A stretch of 64,000 bases of DNA from an uncultured Prevotellaceae bacterium (GTDB lineage Bacteria > Bacteroidota > Bacteroidia > Bacteroidales > Bacteroidaceae), in NCBI GenBank assembly GCA_946404865.1, contig CAMJFC010000003.1, positions 43,162-107,161 of the forward strand. Direction: 5' to 3'. Shown here one piece after another: positions 15,836 to 23,337 of this stretch. Position numbers and translations under genes: made by a program. How positions within the stretch are numbered: the first letter of the stretch is position 1; every line of letters begins with the position of its first letter. Below the pieces are notes generated by a model, which was given only the letters and a program-made list of their open reading frames with translations, was not told the origin of the DNA and did no database searches.

Positions 15836-17935
15836 TTAAGAGATGGCAGCCCAATTGATGTTGCTCTTGCGCAGTTCTGACAGACGGTTCCAGAGCATCG
15901 CATATTCCGAACGCTCACATTTCGGGTCCGCATCGATGATTTTCTGTGCCTCGTCGCGGGCCATCTGTACAATCTGTCCGTCGCGGGCGATGTCTGCTAT
16001 CTTCAGGTCAAAAGCCATGCCGCTCTGTTGGGTACCTTCTAAGTCGCCTGGGCCTCGCAACTTCAGGTCGGCCTCGGCGATTTGGAATCCGTCGTTGGTG
16101 TCGCACATGATGTCAATGCGCCGGCGTGTCTCCTTGCTCAGTTGGTAAGGCGTGACCAGGATGCAGTATGACTGGTCGGCGCCGCGTCCCACACGGCCGC
16201 GCAACTGGTGCAGTTGCGACAAACCGAAACGCTGTGCGTCGAGGATGACCATCACCGAGGCGTTGGGCACATTCACACCCACTTCTATCACGGTGGTGGC
16301 CACGAGTATCTGTGTCTCGCCGTTCACAAACCGTGTCATCTCTTCTTCCTTGTCCTTGGGTTTCATCTTGCCGTGAACTTTGCTCAGGCGGAACTCGGCA
16401 AACACCTCCTTGAGAGCCTCATAACCCTCCTCCAGATTTTTTAAATCCATTTTCTCGCTCTCTTGGATGAGCGGGAATACGATGTAAATCTGCCGTCCCA
16501 TGCGCACCTGGCGGCGGATGCTCTCATAGAGTGATGTGATCTGCGTGTCGAAACGGTGCTCGGTCTGTATGGGTTTCCGTCCGGGCGGCAGTTCGTCTAT
16601 CACACTCACGTCTAAGTCGCCATAGATGGTCATGGCGAGGGTGCGGGGGATAGGGGTGGCCGTCATCACGAGCACATGGGGCGGGTTTTCGCTCTTAGCC
16701 CACAGCTTGGCGCGTTGTGCCACGCCGAAACGGTGTTGCTCATCCACCACGGCAAAGCCGAGTCGCAGAAACTGCACGGGGTCTTCGATAATGGCGTGGG
16801 TGCCCACGAGTATCTGCACACTGCCGTCGGCCAGTCCGTCGAGCACCTCCTGCCGTCGTTTGCCTTTGACGATGCCCGTGAGCAGTTCCACCCGGATGGG
16901 CATGTCGCCCAAGAATGCCTGTATGGTGTTCAGATGTTGCTCTGCCAGAATTTCCGTGGGTGCCATGATGCACGCCTGATAACCGTTGTCGAGTGCGATG
17001 AGCATCGACATCAGCGCCACGAGCGTCTTGCCCGACCCCACATCACCTTGGAGCAGGCGGTTCATCTGTTTCCCGCTGCCCATGTCGTGCCGTATCTCGC
17101 GGATGACACGTTTCTGTGCGCCGGTCAGTGTGAACGGCAGGTGGTCGCGGAAGAATCCGTTGAAGAAGTCGCCGACATGTGCGAACACATAACCGCGGTA
17201 TTTGCGCCGCTGGTCTGCGGCATAGCGCAGGATGTTGAGTTGCACGTAGAACAGCTCCTCGAACTTCAGCCGCAACCGTGCCCGTTGCATCTCATCGGTG
17301 TTTTTGGGGTAGTGTACGTGTCGCAGGGCATCGTCGCGCGACACCAGGTGCAGTGGCGCTGTGATGAAGGGGGGCAGCGTCTCGGCCATGGGCGAGGGGA
17401 TGCGCTCGAGCATGTTTTTCATCACACGCTCGATGCTGCGCGATGTCAGCCCGTTGTTCTTCATCTTCTCCGTCGTGTTGTAGTAGGGCTGCATCCCCAT
17501 CGTGGTGAGTTGCAACTGGGCGGCCTCTTCCACCTCGGGATGGGCTATCTGGAAACGGCCGCTATAGACGGTGGGTTTGCCGAACACGATATATTCGGTG
17601 TTCACCTTGTAAGTCTTGGTGACATATTGCGTGCGCGCGAACCATATTAAATCGACCACCCGGCCGCCATCGTAGAAATGTGCCACCACGCGCTTCTTGC
17701 GCGGCCCCATGTCAAACTCCTCAAAACTGAGGATTTTGCCTTTCAACTGCACAAAAGGCATATCGACCGACAGTTCATCTGAGCGGTAGATGCGACTCCG
17801 GTCCACATACTTATAAGGATAGTATTCGATGAGGTCGCCGAAGGTTTTGATATTCAGCTCTTTGCTCAATATCTCTTTCTTTCTGGGCCCGACTCCGGGC
17901 ACATACATGACGTCCTGATCGAAAATAGTGGGCAT
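15836..17935 (-). CDS. recG: ATP-dependent DNA helicase RecG
   Basis: The 699-residue protein is full length for RecG, which remodels stalled replication forks and Holliday junctions. It has an N-terminal wedge/OB domain, then helicase motifs: Walker A LLQGDVGSGKT (about 298-308), DEQHRFG (about 397), MTATPIPRTLAM (about 425) and QLRGRVGRG (about 580). Reading starts at the ATG at 17935, 8 bp after the DJ-1 family gene, so the two are cotranscribed leftward. Confidence 0.96.
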   Translation of the reverse strand: MPTIFDQDVMYVPGVGPRKKEILSKELNIKTFGDLIEYYPYKYVDRSRIYRSDELSVDMPFVQLKGKILSFEEFDMGPRKKRVVAHFYDGGRVVDLIWFARTQYVTKTYKVNTEYIVFGKPTVYSGRFQIAHPEVEEAAQLQLTTMGMQPYYNTTEKMKNNGLTSRSIERVMKNMLERIPSPMAETLPPFITAPLHLVSRDDALRHVHYPKNTDEMQRARLRLKFEELFYVQLNILRYAADQRRKYRGYVFAHVGDFFNGFFRDHLPFTLTGAQKRVIREIRHDMGSGKQMNRLLQGDVGSGKTLVALMSMLIALDNGYQACIMAPTEILAEQHLNTIQAFLGDMPIRVELLTGIVKGKRRQEVLDGLADGSVQILVGTHAIIEDPVQFLRLGFAVVDEQHRFGVAQRAKLWAKSENPPHVLVMTATPIPRTLAMTIYGDLDVSVIDELPPGRKPIQTEHRFDTQITSLYESIRRQVRMGRQIYIVFPLIQESEKMDLKNLEEGYEALKEVFAEFRLSKVHGKMKPKDKEEEMTRFVNGETQILVATTVIEVGVNVPNASVMVILDAQRFGLSQLHQLRGRVGRGADQSYCILVTPYQLSKETRRRIDIMCDTNDGFQIAEADLKLRGPGDLEGTQQSGMAFDLKIADIARDGQIVQMARDEAQKIIDADPKCERSEYAMLWNRLSELRKSNINWAAIS

Positions 17936-17943
17936 GATGGTGT

Positions 17944-18516
17944 TTATTTCTCCATCAGTTTGAGAAACATCATCTGTTCTGCCACGGTGTTGGCGGTCTC
18001 CTCGCCTTGGATGGCGCGCAGAACGGCGTAAGAGAACGGGAGGGCGGCGGCAGGACCGTTGCCGGTGATGATGTTACCGTCCACGGTGTACACCTCTTGT
18101 GTGTAGTTCGCGTCGGTGAGGTACTGTTCGAATCCCGGGTAGCAGGTGGCGTTCCGTCCGCCGCGCAGCAATCCCAGACCGCCCAAAATCAGGGGGGCGG
18201 CACAGATGGCACCTGTCAGTTTGCCGCTCTCTGCATGCTGCTTCACCAGTTCGCACAACTCGCGCTTCTCAAACAGGTTGGATGTGCCGGGCATACCGCC
18301 GGGCAGCAACAGAACATCGGCATCCGAAAAGTCTGCCTCGTCCCATACTTGGTCAGCCACGACGGTGATACCGTGTGCACCGGTTACATTCTCATTGTCG
18401 GTGATGCTCACCGTTGTCACATCCACACCGCCGCGGATTAAAACGTCCACAATGGTCAGAGCCTCAACTTCCTCGAAACCGTTAGCGAGGAAAACATACG
18501 CTTTTGCCATAATCAT
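17944..18516 (-). CDS. DJ-1/PfpI family protein (YajL-like)
   Basis: The 190-residue single-domain protein has the DJ-1 fold with the reactive cysteine in the nucleophile elbow GAICAAPLILGG (about 106) and the partner glutamate in NGFEEVEALT (about 17). Relatives act in oxidative stress protection, with proposed glyoxalase, deglycase or chaperone activities. The exact function is disputed. Either of two ATGs (18516 or 18510) may be the start. A canonical promoter lies about 50 bp upstream, and recG follows within 8 bp. Confidence 0.9.
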   Translation of the reverse strand: MIMAKAYVFLANGFEEVEALTIVDVLIRGGVDVTTVSITDNENVTGAHGITVVADQVWDEADFSDADVLLLPGGMPGTSNLFEKRELCELVKQHAESGKLTGAICAAPLILGGLGLLRGGRNATCYPGFEQYLTDANYTQEVYTVDGNIITGNGPAAALPFSYAVLRAIQGEETANTVAEQMMFLKLMEK

Positions 18517-18564
18517 GCAATATTTAGTGGGTTAAAATGAATCGCTTTTTTGTCCTTTGAAGGG

Positions 18565-18596
18565 CAAAGTTACGAAAAGTAAAAAGAAATACCAAA
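18565..18596 (-). promoter_or_regulatory. Canonical promoter of the DJ-1 family gene and recG
   Basis: On the minus strand TTTG (18596-18593), a 20-bp spacer and TAACTTTG (18572-18565) match both promoter boxes. Confidence 0.8.
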
Positions 18597-18646
18597 TGAA
18601 ACACTCTCTTTTTCCTTTTTTTTGATTTTCACGATGAAAAAACGGT

Positions 18647-18654
18647 TATCTTTG
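18647..18654 (+). promoter_or_regulatory. Possible distal promoter of nadK or of a short leader RNA
   Basis: TATCTTTG matches the -7 box, with TTTG 22 bp upstream at 18621-18624. Transcription from about 18661 would begin about 195 nt before nadK and pass through a GGCAC/GTGCC stem near 18676-18695. A second -7 box closer to nadK makes the role of this one uncertain. Confidence 0.5.
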
Positions 18655-18762
18655 CCATGAAAGGCCGACATCGAGGGGCACGTGCTGCGTGTGCCGACCC
18701 TTGAATAAATCTTTTATCATCGGAAAAATGGCTGAAAGTATGGTGTTATCAGAAAAAAATCA

Positions 18763-18770
18763 TACCTTTG
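18763..18770 (+). promoter_or_regulatory. Proximal -7 promoter box of nadK
   Basis: TACCTTTG is a full -7 match and would give a leader of about 80 nt before the nadK ATG. No TTTG -33 box is seen. The region from 18517 to 18856 otherwise holds no coding sequence. Confidence 0.6.
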
Positions 18771-18856
18771 CATTTTAATTGGGAACCCTGGTAAAAACTC
18801 AGACACCGTCAACGCGCTTTTTCGATGGGTAAAGAGAAAGAATCAAACCTATAACT

Positions 18857-19741
18857 ATGTCAGAGCAACAACTCCGTTTCGCCATTTTCGGCAATATCTA
18901 CCAAGCCAAGAAGTCGATGTCTATCCAAAAGATTCTCGCCTTCCTCTCCGAACGGGGAGCACGAGTCTATGTGGAAGAAGACTATCACCGGTTTCTGACT
19001 GCCGACCAGAAGATTACGGTCGAGGCCGACGGCGTGTTCCGAGGCCCAGACTTCGAGGCCGACTTCGTCATCTCGATGGGCGGCGACGGCACCTTCCTCA
19101 GTGCGGCCAGTCAGGTGGGGCGCAAGTGCATCCCAATCATCGGCGTGAACATGGGGCGCTTGGGCTTTCTCGCCTCCATTGCCCCCGACACGGTGGAGGA
19201 GGCGTTGCGCGACATCTTCGAGGGCAGCTATCGGGTGGATGAGTTACGCACCATACAGGTGGAGGCTGATGGCAGCCTGCTCAGCGACAGTCCCTATGCA
19301 CTTAATGATATCGCTGTGCTGAAACGTGATAATGCATCGATGATTAGCATCCGGGCATACGTGGGCGGTGAGTATCTGATGACCTATCAGGCCGACGGAT
19401 TGATTGTCAGTACGCCCACGGGCAGCACGGCTTACTCGCTCTCCAACGGCGGCCCTATCATCGCACCGCAGGCTGGTGCACTGTGTCTCACACCCGTGGC
19501 TCCGCACAGCCTGAATGTGCGCCCGTTGGTAATCCCTGACGATACGGAGATCACGCTCACCGTGGAGAGCCGCAGCCATCAGTTCCTCGTCGCTATCGAC
19601 GGACGGTCGGAGAAATGCGCCGAGGGCACGGTGCTCTCCATCCGTAAGACCGACTTTCCTGTGCGCGTGGTGAAACGCCATGAACATAAGTATTTCCATA
19701 CCCTCCGCGAGAAAATGATGTGGGGGATGGACAGAAGATGA
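18857..19741 (+). CDS. nadK: NAD kinase
   Basis: The 294-residue cytoplasmic enzyme phosphorylates NAD to NADP. It has the kinase motif SMGGDGTFL (about 73-81), the NAD-binding block STPTGSTAYSLSNGGPI (about 187-203) and DGRSEKC near the C-terminus, all diagnostic. It precedes an ABC exporter gene by only 6 bp and probably shares its transcript. Two alternative -7 boxes lie upstream. Confidence 0.96.
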   Translation: MSEQQLRFAIFGNIYQAKKSMSIQKILAFLSERGARVYVEEDYHRFLTADQKITVEADGVFRGPDFEADFVISMGGDGTFLSAASQVGRKCIPIIGVNMGRLGFLASIAPDTVEEALRDIFEGSYRVDELRTIQVEADGSLLSDSPYALNDIAVLKRDNASMISIRAYVGGEYLMTYQADGLIVSTPTGSTAYSLSNGGPIIAPQAGALCLTPVAPHSLNVRPLVIPDDTEITLTVESRSHQFLVAIDGRSEKCAEGTVLSIRKTDFPVRVVKRHEHKYFHTLREKMMWGMDRR

Positions 19742-19747
19742 GAATCC

Positions 19748-21439
19748 ATGTTTAAAGCCGTTAAGAATTATCTGCATGCGCCCGACAGCAAATACACCGT
19801 CAAACAGACGATGCGGTGGCTTTGGAGGGCATGGCGGGGCAACAGGTTGCAAGCTGTAATCAATGCCTCGCTCGGACTCCTCGGCGTGGCGGTGAGCCTG
19901 GCCTCGGTGTGGGCGGTGAAGCATGCCATCGATGTGGCGGCGGGCACTGTCGAAGGTTCGATTTATTGGTCGGTAGGACTGATGGCGGTTTTGGTGCTCT
20001 GCGATTTCGGTATTAGCATCGCTGGCGTGTGGGTGCGCAATATCTTGGGCATCAGGGCTCAGAACAGGATGCAACAGAAGATGCTCGACCGCATCCTTCG
20101 GTCGGAATGGCACGGCAAGGAGTCGCACCACAGCGGCGATGTGCTCAACCGTTTGGAGTTTGATGTGGGCAATGTGGTGAATTTCCTCACGGAGACCATC
20201 CCCAGCACGCTGTCGGTGTTGGCGATGTTCTTTGGCGCGTTCATCTATCTCTTCACCATGGACAAGATGCTGGCATGCATCATCGTAATCATGATTCCTG
20301 TCTTTGCCCTCGTCAGCAAGATATATATCCGTAAGATGCGCCAACTCACCCGGCAGGTGCGCGACAGCGACAGTAAGGTGCAGAGCGTGCTGCAAGAGAC
20401 CATCCAAAACCGCATGCTCATCAAAACGTTGGAGCGCGACTCGGCCATGGTCGATAAACTGGAGAGTACACAGAGCGAACTGCGCCATCATGTGGTGAAG
20501 CGCACGGCATTCTCCGTTTTCTCCAACCTTATCCTCAATTTCGGTTTCGCTTTGGGCTATCTTGTGGCGTTCCTGTGGAGTGCGCTCCGGATGGCTGAAC
20601 ATACGCTGACATTCGGCGGTATGACAGCTTTCCTTCAGTTGGTCAACAAGGTGCAAGGGCCGGCACGTAGCCTGACGAAATTGATACCGGCGTTCGTGTC
20701 GGTGTTCACGGCCGCTGAGCGTTTGATGGAACTCGAGGAGAACCCGCTTGAAGAGCAAGGAGATCCTATCCGTCTGAAAGCACCGTGCGGTGTGCGCTTA
20801 CATGATATCTCCTATGCTTACGCCGACAAAGAAGGGGATGTAATCAGCCATCTCTCATTCGATTTCCCCCCGGGCAGTTGCACCGCCATCCTGGGCGAGA
20901 CGGGTGCCGGAAAAACGACGTTGGTACGTATGCTCCTTGCCTTGCTCCATCCGCGTGAGGGAAAGGTGGAGATTTACAACGACCGCGAGGTGTTGGAACT
21001 GTCACCGCGCATGCGTTGCAATTTCGTGTATGTGCCACAAGGTAACACGCTCATGAGCGGTACCATTCGCGACAATTTGCGCCTGGGCAAGCTCTCCGCT
21101 ACTGATGAGCAGATGCGTGAGGCGTTGCACGTGAGTTGTGCCGATTTCGTGTTCGACCTGCCCGATGGACTCGACACCAACTGTGCTGAGTCGGGTGGGG
21201 GGCTGAGCGAGGGTCAGGCGCAGCGCATCTCCATCGCACGTGCCTTGCTGCGCAACCGCAGTATCTTGCTCTTCGACGAGGCCACGAGTGCACTCGACCC
21301 CGACACTGAGCGTCAGTTGCTGCACAACATTCTGGCCACGCACCACAAGACGGTCATCTTCATCACACACCGTCCAGCCGTGGTGGAATACTGCGACCAG
21401 ACACTAAAAATCACGAAAACAAGTCCGAAACAAGACTAA
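19748..21439 (+). CDS. ABC exporter half-transporter (membrane and ATPase domains fused)
   Basis: The 563-residue protein combines an exporter-type membrane domain with about six helices (about 25-320) and an ATPase domain (about 340-563). Walker A GETGAGKT (about 383), the signature LSEGQAQRISIARALL (about 484) and Walker B ILLFDEATSALD are intact. It should work as a dimer in the cytoplasmic membrane. MsbA-like lipid or peptide export is typical of the family, but the substrate cannot be read from sequence. It lies 6 bp after nadK. Confidence 0.9.
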   Translation: MFKAVKNYLHAPDSKYTVKQTMRWLWRAWRGNRLQAVINASLGLLGVAVSLASVWAVKHAIDVAAGTVEGSIYWSVGLMAVLVLCDFGISIAGVWVRNILGIRAQNRMQQKMLDRILRSEWHGKESHHSGDVLNRLEFDVGNVVNFLTETIPSTLSVLAMFFGAFIYLFTMDKMLACIIVIMIPVFALVSKIYIRKMRQLTRQVRDSDSKVQSVLQETIQNRMLIKTLERDSAMVDKLESTQSELRHHVVKRTAFSVFSNLILNFGFALGYLVAFLWSALRMAEHTLTFGGMTAFLQLVNKVQGPARSLTKLIPAFVSVFTAAERLMELEENPLEEQGDPIRLKAPCGVRLHDISYAYADKEGDVISHLSFDFPPGSCTAILGETGAGKTTLVRMLLALLHPREGKVEIYNDREVLELSPRMRCNFVYVPQGNTLMSGTIRDNLRLGKLSATDEQMREALHVSCADFVFDLPDGLDTNCAESGGGLSEGQAQRISIARALLRNRSILLFDEATSALDPDTERQLLHNILATHHKTVIFITHRPAVVEYCDQTLKITKTSPKQD

Positions 21440-21503
21440 GATTTTTCCTAAATTAAGACAATAGGAGGACAACGTTTTTTTCCTCTAACATTATATTTCT
21501 TCC

Positions 21504-21530
21504 TACAACGGATTACACTGATTTCACGGA
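21504..21530. repeat. ATCCGTG-type dispersed intergenic repeat, copy 2 (inverted)
   Basis: This stretch reads ACAACGGATTACACTG followed by ATTTCACGGAT. It is the reverse complement of the kind of sequence found at 15734-15760. Confidence 0.6.
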
Positions 21531-21570
21531 TGTTTCGGCGCTCGGGCGAGGGCAATGTCTGCGACGCTAC

Positions 21571-21629
21571 ATGAATTAACATGAATGACTACAAATTTTT
21601 CATTAATTTTTTTTGATTGTTAATTCATG
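21571..21629. repeat. Inverted repeat CATGAATTAACA / TGTTAATTCATG
   Basis: Perfect 12-bp arms are separated by roughly 35 A/T-rich bases. The long loop makes it an unlikely terminator. It may be the remnant of a small dispersed element. Confidence 0.55.
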
Positions 21630-21842
21630 GATTTTTATGGGAATTTGTGGTACGACGTAAGCCTAATGTGGCATTTGTCGCAGCGCGGTGAGCGAAGCGA
21701 ACACAAGCACTCGCAACTTTGTTGCGTAGATATAGATGCCGGCCCTTTGATGGGCCGAGCATACCTTAGTGACAGAGCGACGAGGAGGAGCGGTTAAGTC
21801 TCTTCCCAAGGATTGGGGAGAGATTTAGAGAGGGGTTGGAAG

Positions 21843-21858
21843 CCCTCCCATGGGAGGG
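21843..21858. repeat. CCTCCC/GGGAGG palindrome, copy 1
   Basis: CCCTCCCATGGGAGGG is a perfect 16-bp palindrome. It is one of at least four CCTCCC-type palindromes at gene boundaries in this window (others at 39538, 45851 and 46342). Confidence 0.7.
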
Positions 21859-21881
21859 TTGGGTGGGGAAAGATATCCGCT

Positions 21882-23159
21882 TTATTTCACCACTTTCTTC
21901 TTACCGACGATGTAGATGCCGTGGGGCAGGGTGCTGGCATCGGTGCCCAGATGGCGGCCGTCGATGGTATAGACGGCTTTGGGTGTTTGGTCCGAGTCAC
22001 CGTCCAACTCGGTGACGTGCGCCTGGTCGCCAAGGAATTTTTGGAGCGAGAAGAGGGCCGGCATCACCTTGCCCGTCTCATTGTCAAACAGCCCTGCGTT
22101 GTACCATGCGTCGGTCACGCGCTTGGTGTTCCAGTCCAAACCGTATTCGTTGGCTTCCATGAACCACCAGAACAGTCCTGTCACCTTCGAGTGGGCGTTG
22201 AGGATGTCAATCAGTGCCTCGGTGAATTTCTTTTGTCCTTCAGGTGTGATGGGATAGGTAGCCGACAAGTCATATTCGGCACTTTCGGTCTGCCATTTAT
22301 GGAAATAGCCCGTTTCTACAATCATGATGTCTTTGTCGCTGAACCGCCCTTCTAAATTGCCGAGCACGCTATTCAGCGTTTCCAACTTCCCGTGGTAGTA
22401 GGGGTAGTAGCTCAGACCGATGATGTCGTAATCGACACCGTAAGAGGCCATCTTGTCGTAGAAGGCGAGGAGCACGTTGAGACGGGCCACTCGCTCGGTG
22501 TGGATGACGATTTTGGCTTGGGGACATACCTCGCGACAAGCCTCACCGGCGCGCTTGAGCAGGGTGGTGAAGCGTGGCCAGTTGGTGTCTTGGTCGGTAT
22601 AGCATTTCTTTTGTACCGACGCAGCACTACCTCTTGCGCCCCACAGCATGCCGTAACTGATTTCATTGCCCGTTTGGATGAAGTCGGGCGTGGCACCGGC
22701 GGCAACCATCTGTTGCAACACGTCTTTGGTGTATTCATAGATTTTGTCGTAGAGCTCGTCGTCGGTCATGCTCTTCCATGCGTCGGGTGTCCATTGTTTC
22801 ACGGGGTCGGCCCATGAGTCGGAGTAATGGAAGTCGAGCATCAGTTTCATACCCGCGTCTTTGATTTGTTTACCCAGGGCTTTCACGTACTCCAGGTCTT
22901 GGCGCACGCCTTGTCCTTTCTCGTCCGATGGTGCTTTCGACGGATCCACGAAGAGCCTTACGCGCATGGCGTTCAACCCTTGTGCCTTGAAGTAGGGCAG
23001 CATGCCCCCCGTGATGGTGTTGCCGTTCAGGTCTTTGTATTTTGCGCCGTTGGTTTCATACGAGGGAAGCAAGGAGATGTCGCCCCCCACATATTTGGTT
23101 TGGGCGTGAAGTGTAATGACGGCTAAAGCCAGTCCAAGTAGCGTAAAAATGCGTTTCAT
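21882..23159 (-). CDS. GH53 arabinogalactan endo-1,4-beta-galactanase with C-terminal sorting tail
   Basis: The 425-residue protein has a signal peptide (1-19) and a GH53 TIM barrel (about 22-370), which cuts beta-1,4-galactan side chains of pectin. The catalytic acid is E166 in QTGNEIS and the nucleophile E282 in VETGYF. RVRLFVDP and LDFHYSDSWADP are further family motifs. The last 40 residues (VYTIDGRHLGTD...GIYIVGKKKVVK) form a short beta tail of the T9SS type-A kind, suggesting export through the type IX system rather than lipid anchoring. It has its own promoter and lies downstream of the starch amylase but is not part of that transcript. Confidence 0.92.
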   Translation of the reverse strand: MKRIFTLLGLALAVITLHAQTKYVGGDISLLPSYETNGAKYKDLNGNTITGGMLPYFKAQGLNAMRVRLFVDPSKAPSDEKGQGVRQDLEYVKALGKQIKDAGMKLMLDFHYSDSWADPVKQWTPDAWKSMTDDELYDKIYEYTKDVLQQMVAAGATPDFIQTGNEISYGMLWGARGSAASVQKKCYTDQDTNWPRFTTLLKRAGEACREVCPQAKIVIHTERVARLNVLLAFYDKMASYGVDYDIIGLSYYPYYHGKLETLNSVLGNLEGRFSDKDIMIVETGYFHKWQTESAEYDLSATYPITPEGQKKFTEALIDILNAHSKVTGLFWWFMEANEYGLDWNTKRVTDAWYNAGLFDNETGKVMPALFSLQKFLGDQAHVTELDGDSDQTPKAVYTIDGRHLGTDASTLPHGIYIVGKKKVVK

Positions 23160-23193
23160 ATGTATTAGTGCTTTTATATTTTCTTTTCGGCTG

Positions 23194-23225
23194 CAAATTT
23201 AGCGTTTTTTTTGTTGCCATGCAAC
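23194..23225 (-). promoter_or_regulatory. Promoter of the GH53 gene
   Basis: The minus strand reads TAAATTTG (23201-23194), with a TTG-containing -33 box 20 bp upstream (GTTG, 23225-23222). It predicts a leader of about 30 nt. Confidence 0.6.
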
Positions 23226-23266
23226 TTTTTTTTGTGTTATCATGGTTTACTGACGTTGAGTCACAG

Positions 23267-23298
23267 AAAAAAATGGGGACAGAGCCACGCCCTGTCCC
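23267..23298 (-). terminator. Intrinsic terminator after the amylase gene
   Basis: GGGACAG and CTGTCCC arms (23276-23282, 23292-23298) form a hairpin. On the minus strand it is followed by A then seven T residues across 23274-23267 with at most one interruption. It ends leftward transcription about 40 bp past the amylase stop. Confidence 0.75.
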
Positions 23299-23337
23299 TA
23301 TTTGTGCGGTGAGGAAATGTCCTCTTATGTCTTGTCT

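Larger units (their letters stand above)
21440..21881. other. Repeat-rich intergenic region (442 bp)
   Basis: No gene is supported here. The region is a patchwork of an inverted ATCCGTG repeat (21504-21530), an imperfectly spaced inverted repeat CATGAATTAACA...TGTTAATTCATG (21571-21629), and palindromes including CCCTCCCATGGGAGGG (21843-21858). It separates the rightward nadK-ABC unit from the leftward GH53 gene, so both transcripts run into it. Confidence 0.6.

Noticed and set aside
16676..17650. 324-codon open frame on the plus strand
   Set aside because: Antisense to recG, with low-complexity composition and no domain.
19244..20758. 504-codon open frame on the minus strand
   Set aside because: It spans the junction of nadK and the ABC exporter in antisense and is His/Gln/Arg-rich. 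Both sense genes are unambiguous.
21440..21480. Terminator after the ABC exporter gene
   Set aside because: An AGGAGGA...TCCTCT stem lies around the T-run, but the T-run is within the loop rather than after the stem, so it does not fit an intrinsic terminator.
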